The notes beneath the pieces were generated by a model. That model ran no database searches. It was not told where the DNA came from and worked only from the letters and a program-made list of their open reading frames with translations. 53,803 nucleotides of DNA from Gamarada debralockiae (Eukaryota; Ascomycota; Leotiomycetes; Helotiales; Hyphodiscaceae): contig NXFV01001355.1 in the NCBI GenBank assembly GCA_002803225.1, positions 1 to 53,803 on the forward strand, read 5' to 3'. Made by a program: the position numbers and the translations under genes. Of this stretch, positions 21,932 to 29,794 are shown in pieces. The first letter of the stretch is position 1; each line of letters starts with the position of its first letter.

Positions 21932-24900
21932 ATGTCGGCAACAGAAGCGATGGAACGCATGTGTGGCCTTCGTGAATGGAGCGACCAGTTTGGCAATCAT
22001 GGCACGGAACTTCTCACTCAACGCCATACGAGCTCACGCGCTGTACAGGCAAATGATCTCTTCACATTTGGCGAGGAAAACACAGGCATCAGTCTGGCCG
22101 ATTACTTTCACCCTGCCGGAGAGCCAGTTCGGAGGACCTTTGTGGTGGTTGACAACTGCCTTCCACAAGACAAACGTGCATGGATTGAGAACTACTTTTA
22201 CTGGTGCAAGACCGCAAAGCTATTGGACGATTATCAAATCTTGCCATTTGCGGCCGACAAAACAGAGAAGACGCTGGGAAAGGTTGCAGCTGTTTTGGTA
22301 GCCGCTATAGAGTTTGGGATGCGTCGAAAAGACATTTTCATTGCCATTGGAGGCACGATGGTTACAGACATTGTGGGTTTCGCAGCAGCCGTGTATCGTA
22401 GGTCGACACCGTATATTTCTGTGCCGACTGATATAGTCGGGATCATATATTGTCATGCCGGAAACACTAAGGTCTCCATCAATCATGTCAACCATGATGA
22501 TGTGACTTACAGGGAACTGTTTGCCTTGTCTCATCTTCCAATCGCCAGCTTTTACGATCTTGGGTTCTTGGATTCTGCGCCCAAAAAGGAAATCGTCCGC
22601 GGTCTGACCGAGGTGATCAGGATTGCTGTGGTCAGAGATGCCGCATTGTTCTCGTACCTGGAAGCATATTTGGGGGAGATAATGGCAGGTAGTGATGGAG
22701 GATATCTGAAGAATGTCGTCAAGCTCGCTGCTAAAGCCGTATCGGAAGAGCTCGATATAGACCCGCGGGGAAAAAGCATCCACCTGGCTGCTGTAGATTT
22801 TGGATACGAAGCAGTAAGAGCCATAGAGCAGATCAAGGGGGCTACTTACGATGATACCAATTCTATGGCTATAGGGGTTGCGTTGATGTCTGCGTTGTCG
22901 TTTGTGAAAGGAAGTTTGGGTGGTGCGGAACTTGGGCGTGTGCTAAGAGTTCTCGAAAATGCCGGGCTACCAATCTGTGACGAGACACTTGAAGCACGCA
23001 CGCTGTGGGAACACATGACAGATTCATGTCAAGAACGAGGAGGAGCTTCCGCATTTATTGTTCCAATGATAGTCGGGAAAGGAGGGTCTCTGAACATGGC
23101 GGACGTTTCTCGAGAGGATATTGGCGCGGCCTTGTCTGTTCTCCACAATCATGGCCCTGAAAACCCCAGCGGATCCTTTAAATTGGAAATGTGCACCTCT
23201 GCTGTAGACAAAACAGATATCAGCGATGGGATTTATGGACATACTACTTCAGAAGATGTGCAATATCATGTTGTCTCGGTTTCGAACATTTTCAGCCCAA
23301 GCAACACCACGATAATCCAAAATTATTGCATTGGCAACACAGCTGGACGTAAAAGAAGGATTTTGATTGTTGTGGACGATCATCTGGGCAGTACTATCAG
23401 TGATATCGATGTCTATTTCAAGAGTCACATCTCGGCAATTGACGACTTCTTCGTCCTCTCCATGCATGTTTCCAGCGTAAGCAAGGACATCGACAGCGTG
23501 CTCAAGGTGGCTGAGACCGCCGTTGGACTAAGGATGTCGCCGCGAGATCTCCTTCTTGTGGTTGGAGGAGGGACGCTCATGGATATTGTCGGGTTCGCCG
23601 CCGCGATCTATAAAGGGGGTATTCCCTATCTGAGAATCCCAACGACCCTTGTGGGGATGATCGATGCCGGAGTTGGAGCTAAAGTTGGGGTAAATTTCAG
23701 AAACCATAAGAGTATAATTGGAAGATATTTCACCCCGATTGCGTGTCTCAATGACGCAGACACATTTCTAGTCACGCTGCCACAGCGTGAGTTTGCCTGT
23801 GGATTGGCCGAATCGATCAAAATGGCTATACTCAAGAGTCCACGCCTTTTCGAAGTGATTGAGAGACATCACCGCAATGTTGAATACAACATATACACCC
23901 ACGAGTTGATTGACATTTCCATCCGTACAATGCTTGAAGAACTGCAGCCGAATCTCTATGAACAGGGTTTGTGCCGACTTGTCGACTTTGGACACGAATT
24001 CGGGCATATCGTGGAGTCCCTTGCCAGACACACAATCCCTCATGGCGAATGTGTTGCTATCGGCATGGCGATTTCCTCTTTTCTCGCTTATCTGAAAGGG
24101 GTACTCTCGCGGTCTGATCTGGAGAGGATCCTAAATTGCATTCTTGATATGGGGCTTCCCATTTACTTGACCGGCTACGATTGCTGCAATGCCGATGTTC
24201 TGTGGGAAAAAATTCGCACAGGCGGAATTGAGCACAAAGACGGAAACCTGTATCTGGTTGTGCCCAAGACGATTGGCGAAGGAACTTTCCTCAACAATAT
24301 TTCGGACATTGACGCTGAGATGCTAAGCGAAGTCATACTCAGTTTGAGACGCTACGCTGATGCATATACGAAAGGCAGTCATTCAACATCAGAAGATAGT
24401 GCCAAGTTTGAGATCGACAATCCATCTCTCTCCAATGGCAAGTCCTTGTTGTCTACAACGGCTGCGATAATCGGCGCGTCTGGCGACATTGGGTCGCAAC
24501 TTCTTGGCTATCTAGTGCAAAATGGCGTTCAAGTAATTTGTTCTGTTAGATCCGCTTCCTTGCACTCATTCAATAAACGAACGAATCTTATCGATCCTAG
24601 AATCCGTGTTCTCACCGGAGATGTACTTGATTTGGCCAACCTGCAGGTGATCATCCAAGACGCAGATGTCATTTACAACATGGCGGGCGTTGTAACACTC
24701 GGTTCCAGGCCCGACGAGTTTGCGAGGGTCATCGCCCTGAACGGGTTCGCCCAGGGAATAATCACGCATCTGATCCAAGAGATGAAACGGGATCAAGACA
24801 TAAAAGTTGTGTATCCTTCCAGCGAGCGAGTTCACCTGACTAGCGACAACGTATCTGTGAAGGCTTGGGTTCAAGAGGCGGCTAAAGCATACTATATACA

Positions 24901-27900
24901 AAGGAACGCACTTGTTGCCGAGCAAGGTATATACACGGCGGTGGAAAAGTTCGCAGAGCAATTTATCGCTAGTCATCCGTTACCAGCTGGATATAACGTG
25001 TATGAGATCTCCAAACAACTCGGCGAATACTTCGTGTCTTGCTTGCCAAGGTATTCTCTGGTGAGAATCTCGAGTGTGTACGGCCCAACCTTTACCAAGG
25101 GGTTCATCTATCGAGCGATTCATCCTAAATACGAAGGAAACGTCGAAGCGCCAGAAAGGAGAGACTTCATTTATGTCGATGATCTAAATGAATTGCTCTT
25201 GAAAGCAGCACAGACGCAGTGTGCAGATAGTAACGTCTTTGACGGGGCCTCCGGCGTAAGCATGGATTTGCAGGAAGTGTGGTGCATGGTGAGAGAATTG
25301 ATGGGCGATCGTGCTACACTTACTTTGAAAAGTAATGTGGCCCAGGAAGAACTGAAGCCTGATTCTGCTTTCGCCCGCCATCTGTTGGGAAGAGATTTGA
25401 CGTCCATGCGTGTGGGGTTGCATCAGACAATCCGCGGGTCCGTTCAATCTTCTCGTCAGTTGGAGCCGGTCAAACATCTCCAGCACCCCGAGACTTTCAA
25501 GCACATGGAGAACGAGGATTTGGTTCCAGGCACGACTTGGCTGAAATTTGTTTGCAGCGCAGATGGATTCCGCATTCTTGATGGAGTGTCTCCTATCACA
25601 GACATCTTAGAGCGGTCTTTGAGTGAATGGTTCAGCAAGCTGACATCTTCTCACCAAGAAGTATTGACTCAATGCATGAGCCTCGCGCCGGGACTATCCA
25701 TCCGCTTACGTTCAGATCCAGCAATGACACAGATGGGCGAGTTTACCATTGAGGAGAAAGGGCAGCATGTTTATCAAAGCTTTATTGATCTCCATGCCGG
25801 CTTTGCCACGAGAGCCTATCATGCCCACAGCCCAGAAAAGATAGACGACATTGTTGGCCACATGGGCTATCATATCCTCGCCTTCCTACTCAGAGGGCAA
25901 ACCCCATTACTTTCTGAAAGGGAACGGGAACGAGAACAAGCAATGGCCAAACATTGGAAAGACTTTCTCCGACGTTGGGACAAGCATCACGTTATTGTAT
26001 TGGATGTAGGAGCAACCTATTTGCGGGTTGCGATTATGGGTCCACATGGTTTTCTCCAAGATGAGCCCACTCAAATTCCTAGCCCTAGCAAGCAACTGTA
26101 TCCCCAAGACACACTTGCTATGCTTCAGGAGAAGCTACTAAACACACTTGTCCGGGAAATCGATACCGTCAGGGCTCGTCATATTGACCTCTCCCTTGAA
26201 GAAGTTGGGGTATCATTTGGTGCCGTAGTCACTCGCAAAGGCGTTGTGGAAGATGCGAGTATTCTTTGGGGTTATTCGGCCCGCGGTTACGACTTTAAGA
26301 ATGCTTTGCTGAAACGCTTGCCTGGTGTACGCTTGACAATCCTGAACGACATTTCAGCTGCCGCTTGGCGATACAAAAACGAAGGACGTTTCTGCCTCAT
26401 TACCGTGAGCTCAGGACTTAGCAATAAGGTTTTCAATCCCGACCTCTGCGGCCTCGACAGGCTTGATCTTGATGCTGCAGGCGTCGGTGGCGAGATGGGC
26501 CATGTGGTCGTGGAGCCGCGTGCTGTGGACGCGCTGGTACGGCATGCGATATTGCAGGCAAATGCCCATCCCGAAGACTTCAGACGCTCGCAATTGAATT
26601 CCTATGTAGATGGGGATGTCCAGAAAATTAACGCGCGACTTTTGGGAAAGGCAGCCAAAGAACACGACGATTTCACAGTGCGCTTGCTCGAGGAATCAGA
26701 TATTCCAGCCTGTTCCTGCGGTAATCTTGCAGATCTATGCTCATACAGCTCTGGCAGAGGGGCCTTGCGTCATGCCCAAAGGTTGGCCGCTCGTGGGGGC
26801 TACGATGTCGCACCCAACGACATCACTGACAGCTGGCTCCGACAATCGATCGTAACGGGCCATCCGCTGGCGCTTAAAGTTTTGTATGATTCGACATACC
26901 CATTGGCGGTGCGCATTTTGCAATTGGCAGCAGATATTGGTCTGGAAAAATTCATCATCGTAGGCGGGTACGCTATGAAGACTGGGAAAGAGTTGTATCT
27001 ACAGGTCCTCCAAGAACATTTGGTGCGATTTTGCCACCAATCGGGATTTTTCAGCGGTTGGCCCGAAGATAAAGTCCGCGGGCTGGTCGCGTTCGGTGTT
27101 GGTGATGACAATGACGGTTTGATCGGCATGGGTCATTTTGTGCAGCACTTACGCACACAATATCACGCCGTCGAGAAGACAGTCGGAGAGCAAACTCTCG
27201 CAGTCGTGACGAGAAGCATTCCTCGTTGCGGCGCCCGGGAAGTCCTAGCCAAGGTTATATTCTCTGGAATATGCACAACCGACTTGCAGATCCTGCGCGG
27301 CGAACGTGGACTCGAGCCAACGGTCCTTGGCCATGAAGCCGTTTGCCAGGTATTGGAAACAGGCAAAGACGTGAAGGGTTTAAGCGTGGGTGAGATGGTA
27401 GTCCTGAATCCCAACAATCCTTTGGACGATCACGACAAGTTGGGGCATACCAGAGAAGGCGTGTTCCAAGAATATGTGAAATTTGGCCAGGAATCTTTAG
27501 AGAGAAAACAAATTCTGACGCTGGGAAGGTCCGCAGTCAGCGAAACCGATACGCTCGTTGAACCGCTCAGCTGTGTGGTTGCAGCACAAGACCGCATCAA
27601 AGATCGCATAGCGGGAAAGAATATTCTCGTGATTGGAGCTGGCTTCATGGGTCTATTATTTGTCTTGATGAACAAGAAAATGGGGGCACGGGATGTTTTT
27701 CTAGCGAACCGCTCCAAAGAAAGACTCGAATTCGCAGTAGCGAGGGGGATTGTTCAGAAAGATAAAGTCTTTGTCGTTGGTGCAAGTGTCTCGTCACGGG
27801 TGAATGAAGTATCGGCAGGCGAAGGCGTAGATATCGTAATCATCTGTGTCTCCCTCGGCCAAGGAGTGCGTGCCGCTCAAGATGCTATCTCTTATGTGAA

Positions 27901-29794
27901 CGCTGGCGGTTGCGTATATCTTTTTGCAGGATTTCGTCCCGGCGACATCTTGGCTTTGGAAGGAGGGGCGAATGTGGATGCCTGGTCAATTCGATCCTGC
28001 TGGAAAACCGAGCGAATCCGAATTGCTGGCAAGCCAGTGGATTTGTCAGGTCATCGCGGGAGCCGGAATGAAGACCTTGCCATGGCCGCCAATTTGATTC
28101 GTGGCGACAGACTCTCCTTTGGCAGAGTGATCTCACATATTATTTCGCTTGATGCTCTCCCAGAAGTCATGCTAACGCTTGCTCGGGACGGAACCATCCA
28201 GGGCGTGCCAGCCAAAAGAGTAGTTGTAGATATGGATGCTAGAGACATACTTGTCGAATCCGCAGAGGCGCTCCCGCTACGCCACCTTCACGAAGCCGCA
28301 AGGAAACAGAAGGATGCAATTTCCATGGGGAACATGTTCCGTGAACTTGGTTTCGAAGGCAATACCTCCTTGCTAGGTTGGGCCTGCCCACCAGCATGGC
28401 AGGAGATTAGGAGCACAGTAGAGACAGCTCTCCAGATGAAATCGTTGAGCTCGAAACGGCATTTCATTTGGATTGGGACTGGAGGCTGGGTGTTCTTGGT
28501 GGATGTTCTAAAGGAGATTATGCCCGCAAGTCAGGACCTCACTTTCCACATCCTCCAAAGTCTCGATCCACAAGCCCTGGCGAACCTTTTCTCGCTCATA
28601 GACGATCTTTCTGTGGCCGTGTGTTTAGGAATAAGCCAATCGGGCAAGACACTAGAGACCGTTATGTTGATGAATGCATTGCGGGAGCGCTTCGATAGTG
28701 CTGGACTCGACTACCGAGAACATTTCGTTTGGCTGACGGATATTAGCAACTCTGTTCGTGCTTGGAAGAGCGGCGAAGCAACGATTCGAATTTCCAAGGA
28801 ACATGACTGGAAGCACGTGGATATGGTGCCACTGACAGTGAACAATCATGCCGACATCAACGCCCTGTTTTGCGCGCCCCATTCGATGTTAATGTTCGTG
28901 CCGCTGGTACTTTTGCTCTGCGAAGATTGGACGGCCATGTGGAATATATATCAGCAGTATCTTGCATTTAGAGACGGCGTTGTCCAGGATCTACTTCCCA
29001 AGGCGTACCTTATTGCATCGAATCACATCGAACACATCCAATTGAATTTGGATGAGAGCATCGCGCCTGCCATGGCGAGATTGGTAATTCAGCTCATAGA
29101 ACAGGCGATGGGCTCAAAACAAATCGGGTTCAATCCACGAGTCAGCGTGACTTCCTATGGCGAGCTTGCTGGATTTGAACTTGTATCGCTGCCGATGCCT
29201 ACTGAAACTCCAGCGGCCGTCAAGGTAATGCTAACGATGAATGCCCTTTCAGTATTCGTTGCCATGGTGGCTTATTATAGAAGTATCAAGTTTGTCACTC
29301 ACCCCAAAGTGGACTTATATAAGAGCAGGGCTGTAAAGCTGATGGACGTGCCTGAAGTCGAACGAAAAGTCTCAGATCCTGGATCAATCAGTGCTGAGGT
29401 GTTCGCATATCTGGACAACAATTCTCGAACGCGTTTTGTGGAGGTCCTCTATTATGGCCTACTCCCTGCGTCCCGCCAGCAGAGCATAAAAAATTGGATG
29501 TCCTCTTGTTTGGCGCCAAAGACTCGGAGCATATCTATCGACGTCGTTCAGGGTGAAGAATGGAATCATTCGGAGTATCAGGCGGCAGTGCAAACGGAGG
29601 ACACCGTATATGTGATTCTGGTGTTGCAGAAGTATTGCTGTGAGGTAGAGGGCATCTCGATAAGAGCTATCGACGGTAATACCAGGACGCTGAAGGCAAT
29701 CGCCCGTGCTGTATATGAGACTCTTTCTCCCAAGTCGTTATTTTTCCGTGTTGCGGACCAGTTCGAATCGAGCAGTAGGAATGTCCCTGAATAG
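21932..29794 (+). CDS. Giant six-domain putative C7-cyclitol biosynthesis protein: pseudo-cyclase, cyclase, SDR, ROK kinase, MDR and PGI
   Basis: A single uninterrupted frame of 2620 codons. Domains in order, with approximate residues: degenerate sugar-phosphate cyclase 45-405; intact sugar-phosphate cyclase 445-805 (Zn ligands E627, H688, H704); extended SDR/epimerase 843-1168 (GASGDIG, Y1024, K1028); unrecognised segment 1169-1345; ROK kinase 1353-1742 (D1358, N1472-D1473, GGEMGH); zinc MDR 1747-2103 (C1781, H1801-E1802, E1877, GAGFMG); and phosphoglucose-isomerase/SIS 2110-2612 (ISQSGKTLET). Bacterial acarbose/validamycin pathways use a cyclase, a ROK 7-kinase and SDR/MDR dehydrogenases as separate proteins. 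The fusion therefore probably converts sedoheptulose 7-phosphate into a modified, phosphorylated C7-cyclitol in the cytosol, and no targeting signal is visible. Intact catalytic motifs over 7.9 kb argue for selection. It has no introns, unlike its neighbours. The product and the exact step order are inferred. Confidence 0.85.
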   Translation: MSATEAMERMCGLREWSDQFGNHGTELLTQRHTSSRAVQANDLFTFGEENTGISLADYFHPAGEPVRRTFVVVDNCLPQDKRAWIENYFYWCKTAKLLDDYQILPFAADKTEKTLGKVAAVLVAAIEFGMRRKDIFIAIGGTMVTDIVGFAAAVYRRSTPYISVPTDIVGIIYCHAGNTKVSINHVNHDDVTYRELFALSHLPIASFYDLGFLDSAPKKEIVRGLTEVIRIAVVRDAALFSYLEAYLGEIMAGSDGGYLKNVVKLAAKAVSEELDIDPRGKSIHLAAVDFGYEAVRAIEQIKGATYDDTNSMAIGVALMSALSFVKGSLGGAELGRVLRVLENAGLPICDETLEARTLWEHMTDSCQERGGASAFIVPMIVGKGGSLNMADVSREDIGAALSVLHNHGPENPSGSFKLEMCTSAVDKTDISDGIYGHTTSEDVQYHVVSVSNIFSPSNTTIIQNYCIGNTAGRKRRILIVVDDHLGSTISDIDVYFKSHISAIDDFFVLSMHVSSVSKDIDSVLKVAETAVGLRMSPRDLLLVVGGGTLMDIVGFAAAIYKGGIPYLRIPTTLVGMIDAGVGAKVGVNFRNHKSIIGRYFTPIACLNDADTFLVTLPQREFACGLAESIKMAILKSPRLFEVIERHHRNVEYNIYTHELIDISIRTMLEELQPNLYEQGLCRLVDFGHEFGHIVESLARHTIPHGECVAIGMAISSFLAYLKGVLSRSDLERILNCILDMGLPIYLTGYDCCNADVLWEKIRTGGIEHKDGNLYLVVPKTIGEGTFLNNISDIDAEMLSEVILSLRRYADAYTKGSHSTSEDSAKFEIDNPSLSNGKSLLSTTAAIIGASGDIGSQLLGYLVQNGVQVICSVRSASLHSFNKRTNLIDPRIRVLTGDVLDLANLQVIIQDADVIYNMAGVVTLGSRPDEFARVIALNGFAQGIITHLIQEMKRDQDIKVVYPSSERVHLTSDNVSVKAWVQEAAKAYYIQRNALVAEQGIYTAVEKFAEQFIASHPLPAGYNVYEISKQLGEYFVSCLPRYSLVRISSVYGPTFTKGFIYRAIHPKYEGNVEAPERRDFIYVDDLNELLLKAAQTQCADSNVFDGASGVSMDLQEVWCMVRELMGDRATLTLKSNVAQEELKPDSAFARHLLGRDLTSMRVGLHQTIRGSVQSSRQLEPVKHLQHPETFKHMENEDLVPGTTWLKFVCSADGFRILDGVSPITDILERSLSEWFSKLTSSHQEVLTQCMSLAPGLSIRLRSDPAMTQMGEFTIEEKGQHVYQSFIDLHAGFATRAYHAHSPEKIDDIVGHMGYHILAFLLRGQTPLLSEREREREQAMAKHWKDFLRRWDKHHVIVLDVGATYLRVAIMGPHGFLQDEPTQIPSPSKQLYPQDTLAMLQEKLLNTLVREIDTVRARHIDLSLEEVGVSFGAVVTRKGVVEDASILWGYSARGYDFKNALLKRLPGVRLTILNDISAAAWRYKNEGRFCLITVSSGLSNKVFNPDLCGLDRLDLDAAGVGGEMGHVVVEPRAVDALVRHAILQANAHPEDFRRSQLNSYVDGDVQKINARLLGKAAKEHDDFTVRLLEESDIPACSCGNLADLCSYSSGRGALRHAQRLAARGGYDVAPNDITDSWLRQSIVTGHPLALKVLYDSTYPLAVRILQLAADIGLEKFIIVGGYAMKTGKELYLQVLQEHLVRFCHQSGFFSGWPEDKVRGLVAFGVGDDNDGLIGMGHFVQHLRTQYHAVEKTVGEQTLAVVTRSIPRCGAREVLAKVIFSGICTTDLQILRGERGLEPTVLGHEAVCQVLETGKDVKGLSVGEMVVLNPNNPLDDHDKLGHTREGVFQEYVKFGQESLERKQILTLGRSAVSETDTLVEPLSCVVAAQDRIKDRIAGKNILVIGAGFMGLLFVLMNKKMGARDVFLANRSKERLEFAVARGIVQKDKVFVVGASVSSRVNEVSAGEGVDIVIICVSLGQGVRAAQDAISYVNAGGCVYLFAGFRPGDILALEGGANVDAWSIRSCWKTERIRIAGKPVDLSGHRGSRNEDLAMAANLIRGDRLSFGRVISHIISLDALPEVMLTLARDGTIQGVPAKRVVVDMDARDILVESAEALPLRHLHEAARKQKDAISMGNMFRELGFEGNTSLLGWACPPAWQEIRSTVETALQMKSLSSKRHFIWIGTGGWVFLVDVLKEIMPASQDLTFHILQSLDPQALANLFSLIDDLSVAVCLGISQSGKTLETVMLMNALRERFDSAGLDYREHFVWLTDISNSVRAWKSGEATIRISKEHDWKHVDMVPLTVNNHADINALFCAPHSMLMFVPLVLLLCEDWTAMWNIYQQYLAFRDGVVQDLLPKAYLIASNHIEHIQLNLDESIAPAMARLVIQLIEQAMGSKQIGFNPRVSVTSYGELAGFELVSLPMPTETPAAVKVMLTMNALSVFVAMVAYYRSIKFVTHPKVDLYKSRAVKLMDVPEVERKVSDPGSISAEVFAYLDNNSRTRFVEVLYYGLLPASRQQSIKNWMSSCLAPKTRSISIDVVQGEEWNHSEYQAAVQTEDTVYVILVLQKYCCEVEGISIRAIDGNTRTLKAIARAVYETLSPKSLFFRVADQFESSSRNVPE
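22064..23146 (+). other. Domain 1: degenerate sugar-phosphate cyclase (pseudo-enzyme)
   Basis: Residues 45-405 follow the dehydroquinate-synthase fold (IAIGGTMVTDIVGFAAAVYR, YISVPTDIVGI, GLTEVIRIAVVRDAALFSYL, AVDFGY). It aligns without gaps to domain 2 around the metal site, where both Zn histidines are lost: H688 is Y292 here and H704 is D308. The HGE motif becomes DTN (308-310). The glycine triplet is GGT (140-142), the DAGVGAK loop becomes CHAGNTK (174-180), K630 becomes R230, and HK becomes HD (188-189). E227 is kept. The domain probably has a structural or dimer-partner role. Confidence 0.8.
23264..24346 (+). other. Domain 2: catalytic sugar-phosphate cyclase, C7-cyclitol type
   Basis: Residues 445-805. 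The NAD-binding GGGTLMDIVG lies at 545-554. The loop IDAGVGAKVGVN (577-588) followed by N591-H592-K593 resembles sedoheptulose-7-phosphate cyclases (EEVS, EVS, DDGS) rather than the DSSVGGKT loop of dehydroquinate synthase. GLAESIKMA gives E627 and K630, DFGHEFGH gives H688 and IPHGECVAIGM gives H704, a complete metal triad. Subtype assignment (2-epi-5-epi-valiolone against desmethyl-4-deoxygadusol) needs alignment. The absence of an O-methyltransferase or ATP-grasp partner argues against the mycosporine route. Confidence 0.82.
24458..25435 (+). other. Domain 3: extended SDR / NAD-dependent epimerase-dehydratase
   Basis: Residues 843-1168. The Rossmann motif GASGDIG (848-854) follows a beta strand (AAII), GDVLD and ADVIYNMAG follow, SS at 963-964 is the catalytic Ser position, the active site is Y1024-x3-K1028, and RRDFIYVDDL (1076-1085) is the substrate-domain signature of nucleotide-sugar epimerases. 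In a cyclitol pathway it could epimerise or oxidise/reduce a ring hydroxyl. Confidence 0.8.
25436..25966 (+). other. Segment between domains 3 and 4, no family recognised
   Basis: Residues 1169-1345. It has moderate hydrophobicity and secondary-structure-like text (TWLKFVCSADGFRILDGVS, GYHILAFLLRG) but no motif I know. It ends in a charged run (SEREREREQ) that looks like a linker. It is long enough to be a folded domain of its own. Confidence 0.5.
25988..27157 (+). other. Domain 4: ROK-family sugar/cyclitol kinase
   Basis: Residues 1353-1742. The ATP-binding DVGAT is at 1358-1362, catalytic LNDISAAAW contains N1472-D1473, and GVGGEMGH (1517-1524) supplies the ROK GExGH block. The zinc loop is CSCGNLADLC (1594-1603). 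The ROK consensus CxCGxxGC is altered, because the third Cys position is D1601 and a Cys occurs two residues later. VGGYAMKTG (1677 on) is the C-terminal nucleotide loop. In acarbose and validamycin biosynthesis the C7-cyclitol 7-kinases belong to this family. Confidence 0.83.
27170..28240 (+). other. Domain 5: zinc-type medium-chain dehydrogenase
   Basis: Residues 1747-2103. The catalytic zinc site is C1781 (SGICTTD), H1801-E1802 (LGHEAV) and E1877 (VEPLSC). The Rossmann motif GAGFMG is at 1902-1907. The four-Cys structural-zinc loop of polyol/threonine dehydrogenases is absent, since the stretch NPNNPLDDHDKLGHTREG has no Cys. Cyclitol oxidation or reduction is the likely reaction. Confidence 0.8.
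28259..29767 (+). other. Domain 6: phosphoglucose-isomerase / SIS domain
   Basis: Residues 2110-2612. WIGTGGW (2181-2187) matches the PGI glycine loop, ISQSGKTLET (2234-2243) is the SIS phosphate-binding signature, and HPKVDLYKSRA near the end of the second subdomain resembles the C-terminal Lys helix. The usual GGR(F/Y)S block is not evident (NNHADINALFCAPHS at 2304-2318), so the isomerase activity may be altered or lost. It may feed fructose 6-phosphate toward sedoheptulose 7-phosphate or bind a cyclitol phosphate. Confidence 0.72.

Noticed and set aside
21774..22301. 175-codon plus-strand frame overlapping the start of the giant gene
   Set aside because: Beyond the first 20 codons it runs out of phase over the conserved cyclase domain and has no motif. 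I treat it as an upstream ATG or a spliced first exon, not as a separate gene.
21932..29794. Giant gene as the fungal AROM protein
   Set aside because: No EPSP synthase, shikimate kinase or dehydroquinase motifs occur, and the cyclase loop is DAGVGAK rather than DSSVGGKT.
21932..29794. Giant gene as a polyketide or nonribosomal peptide synthetase
   Set aside because: There is no ketosynthase, adenylation, condensation or carrier-protein motif. All recognised domains are carbohydrate or cyclitol enzymes.
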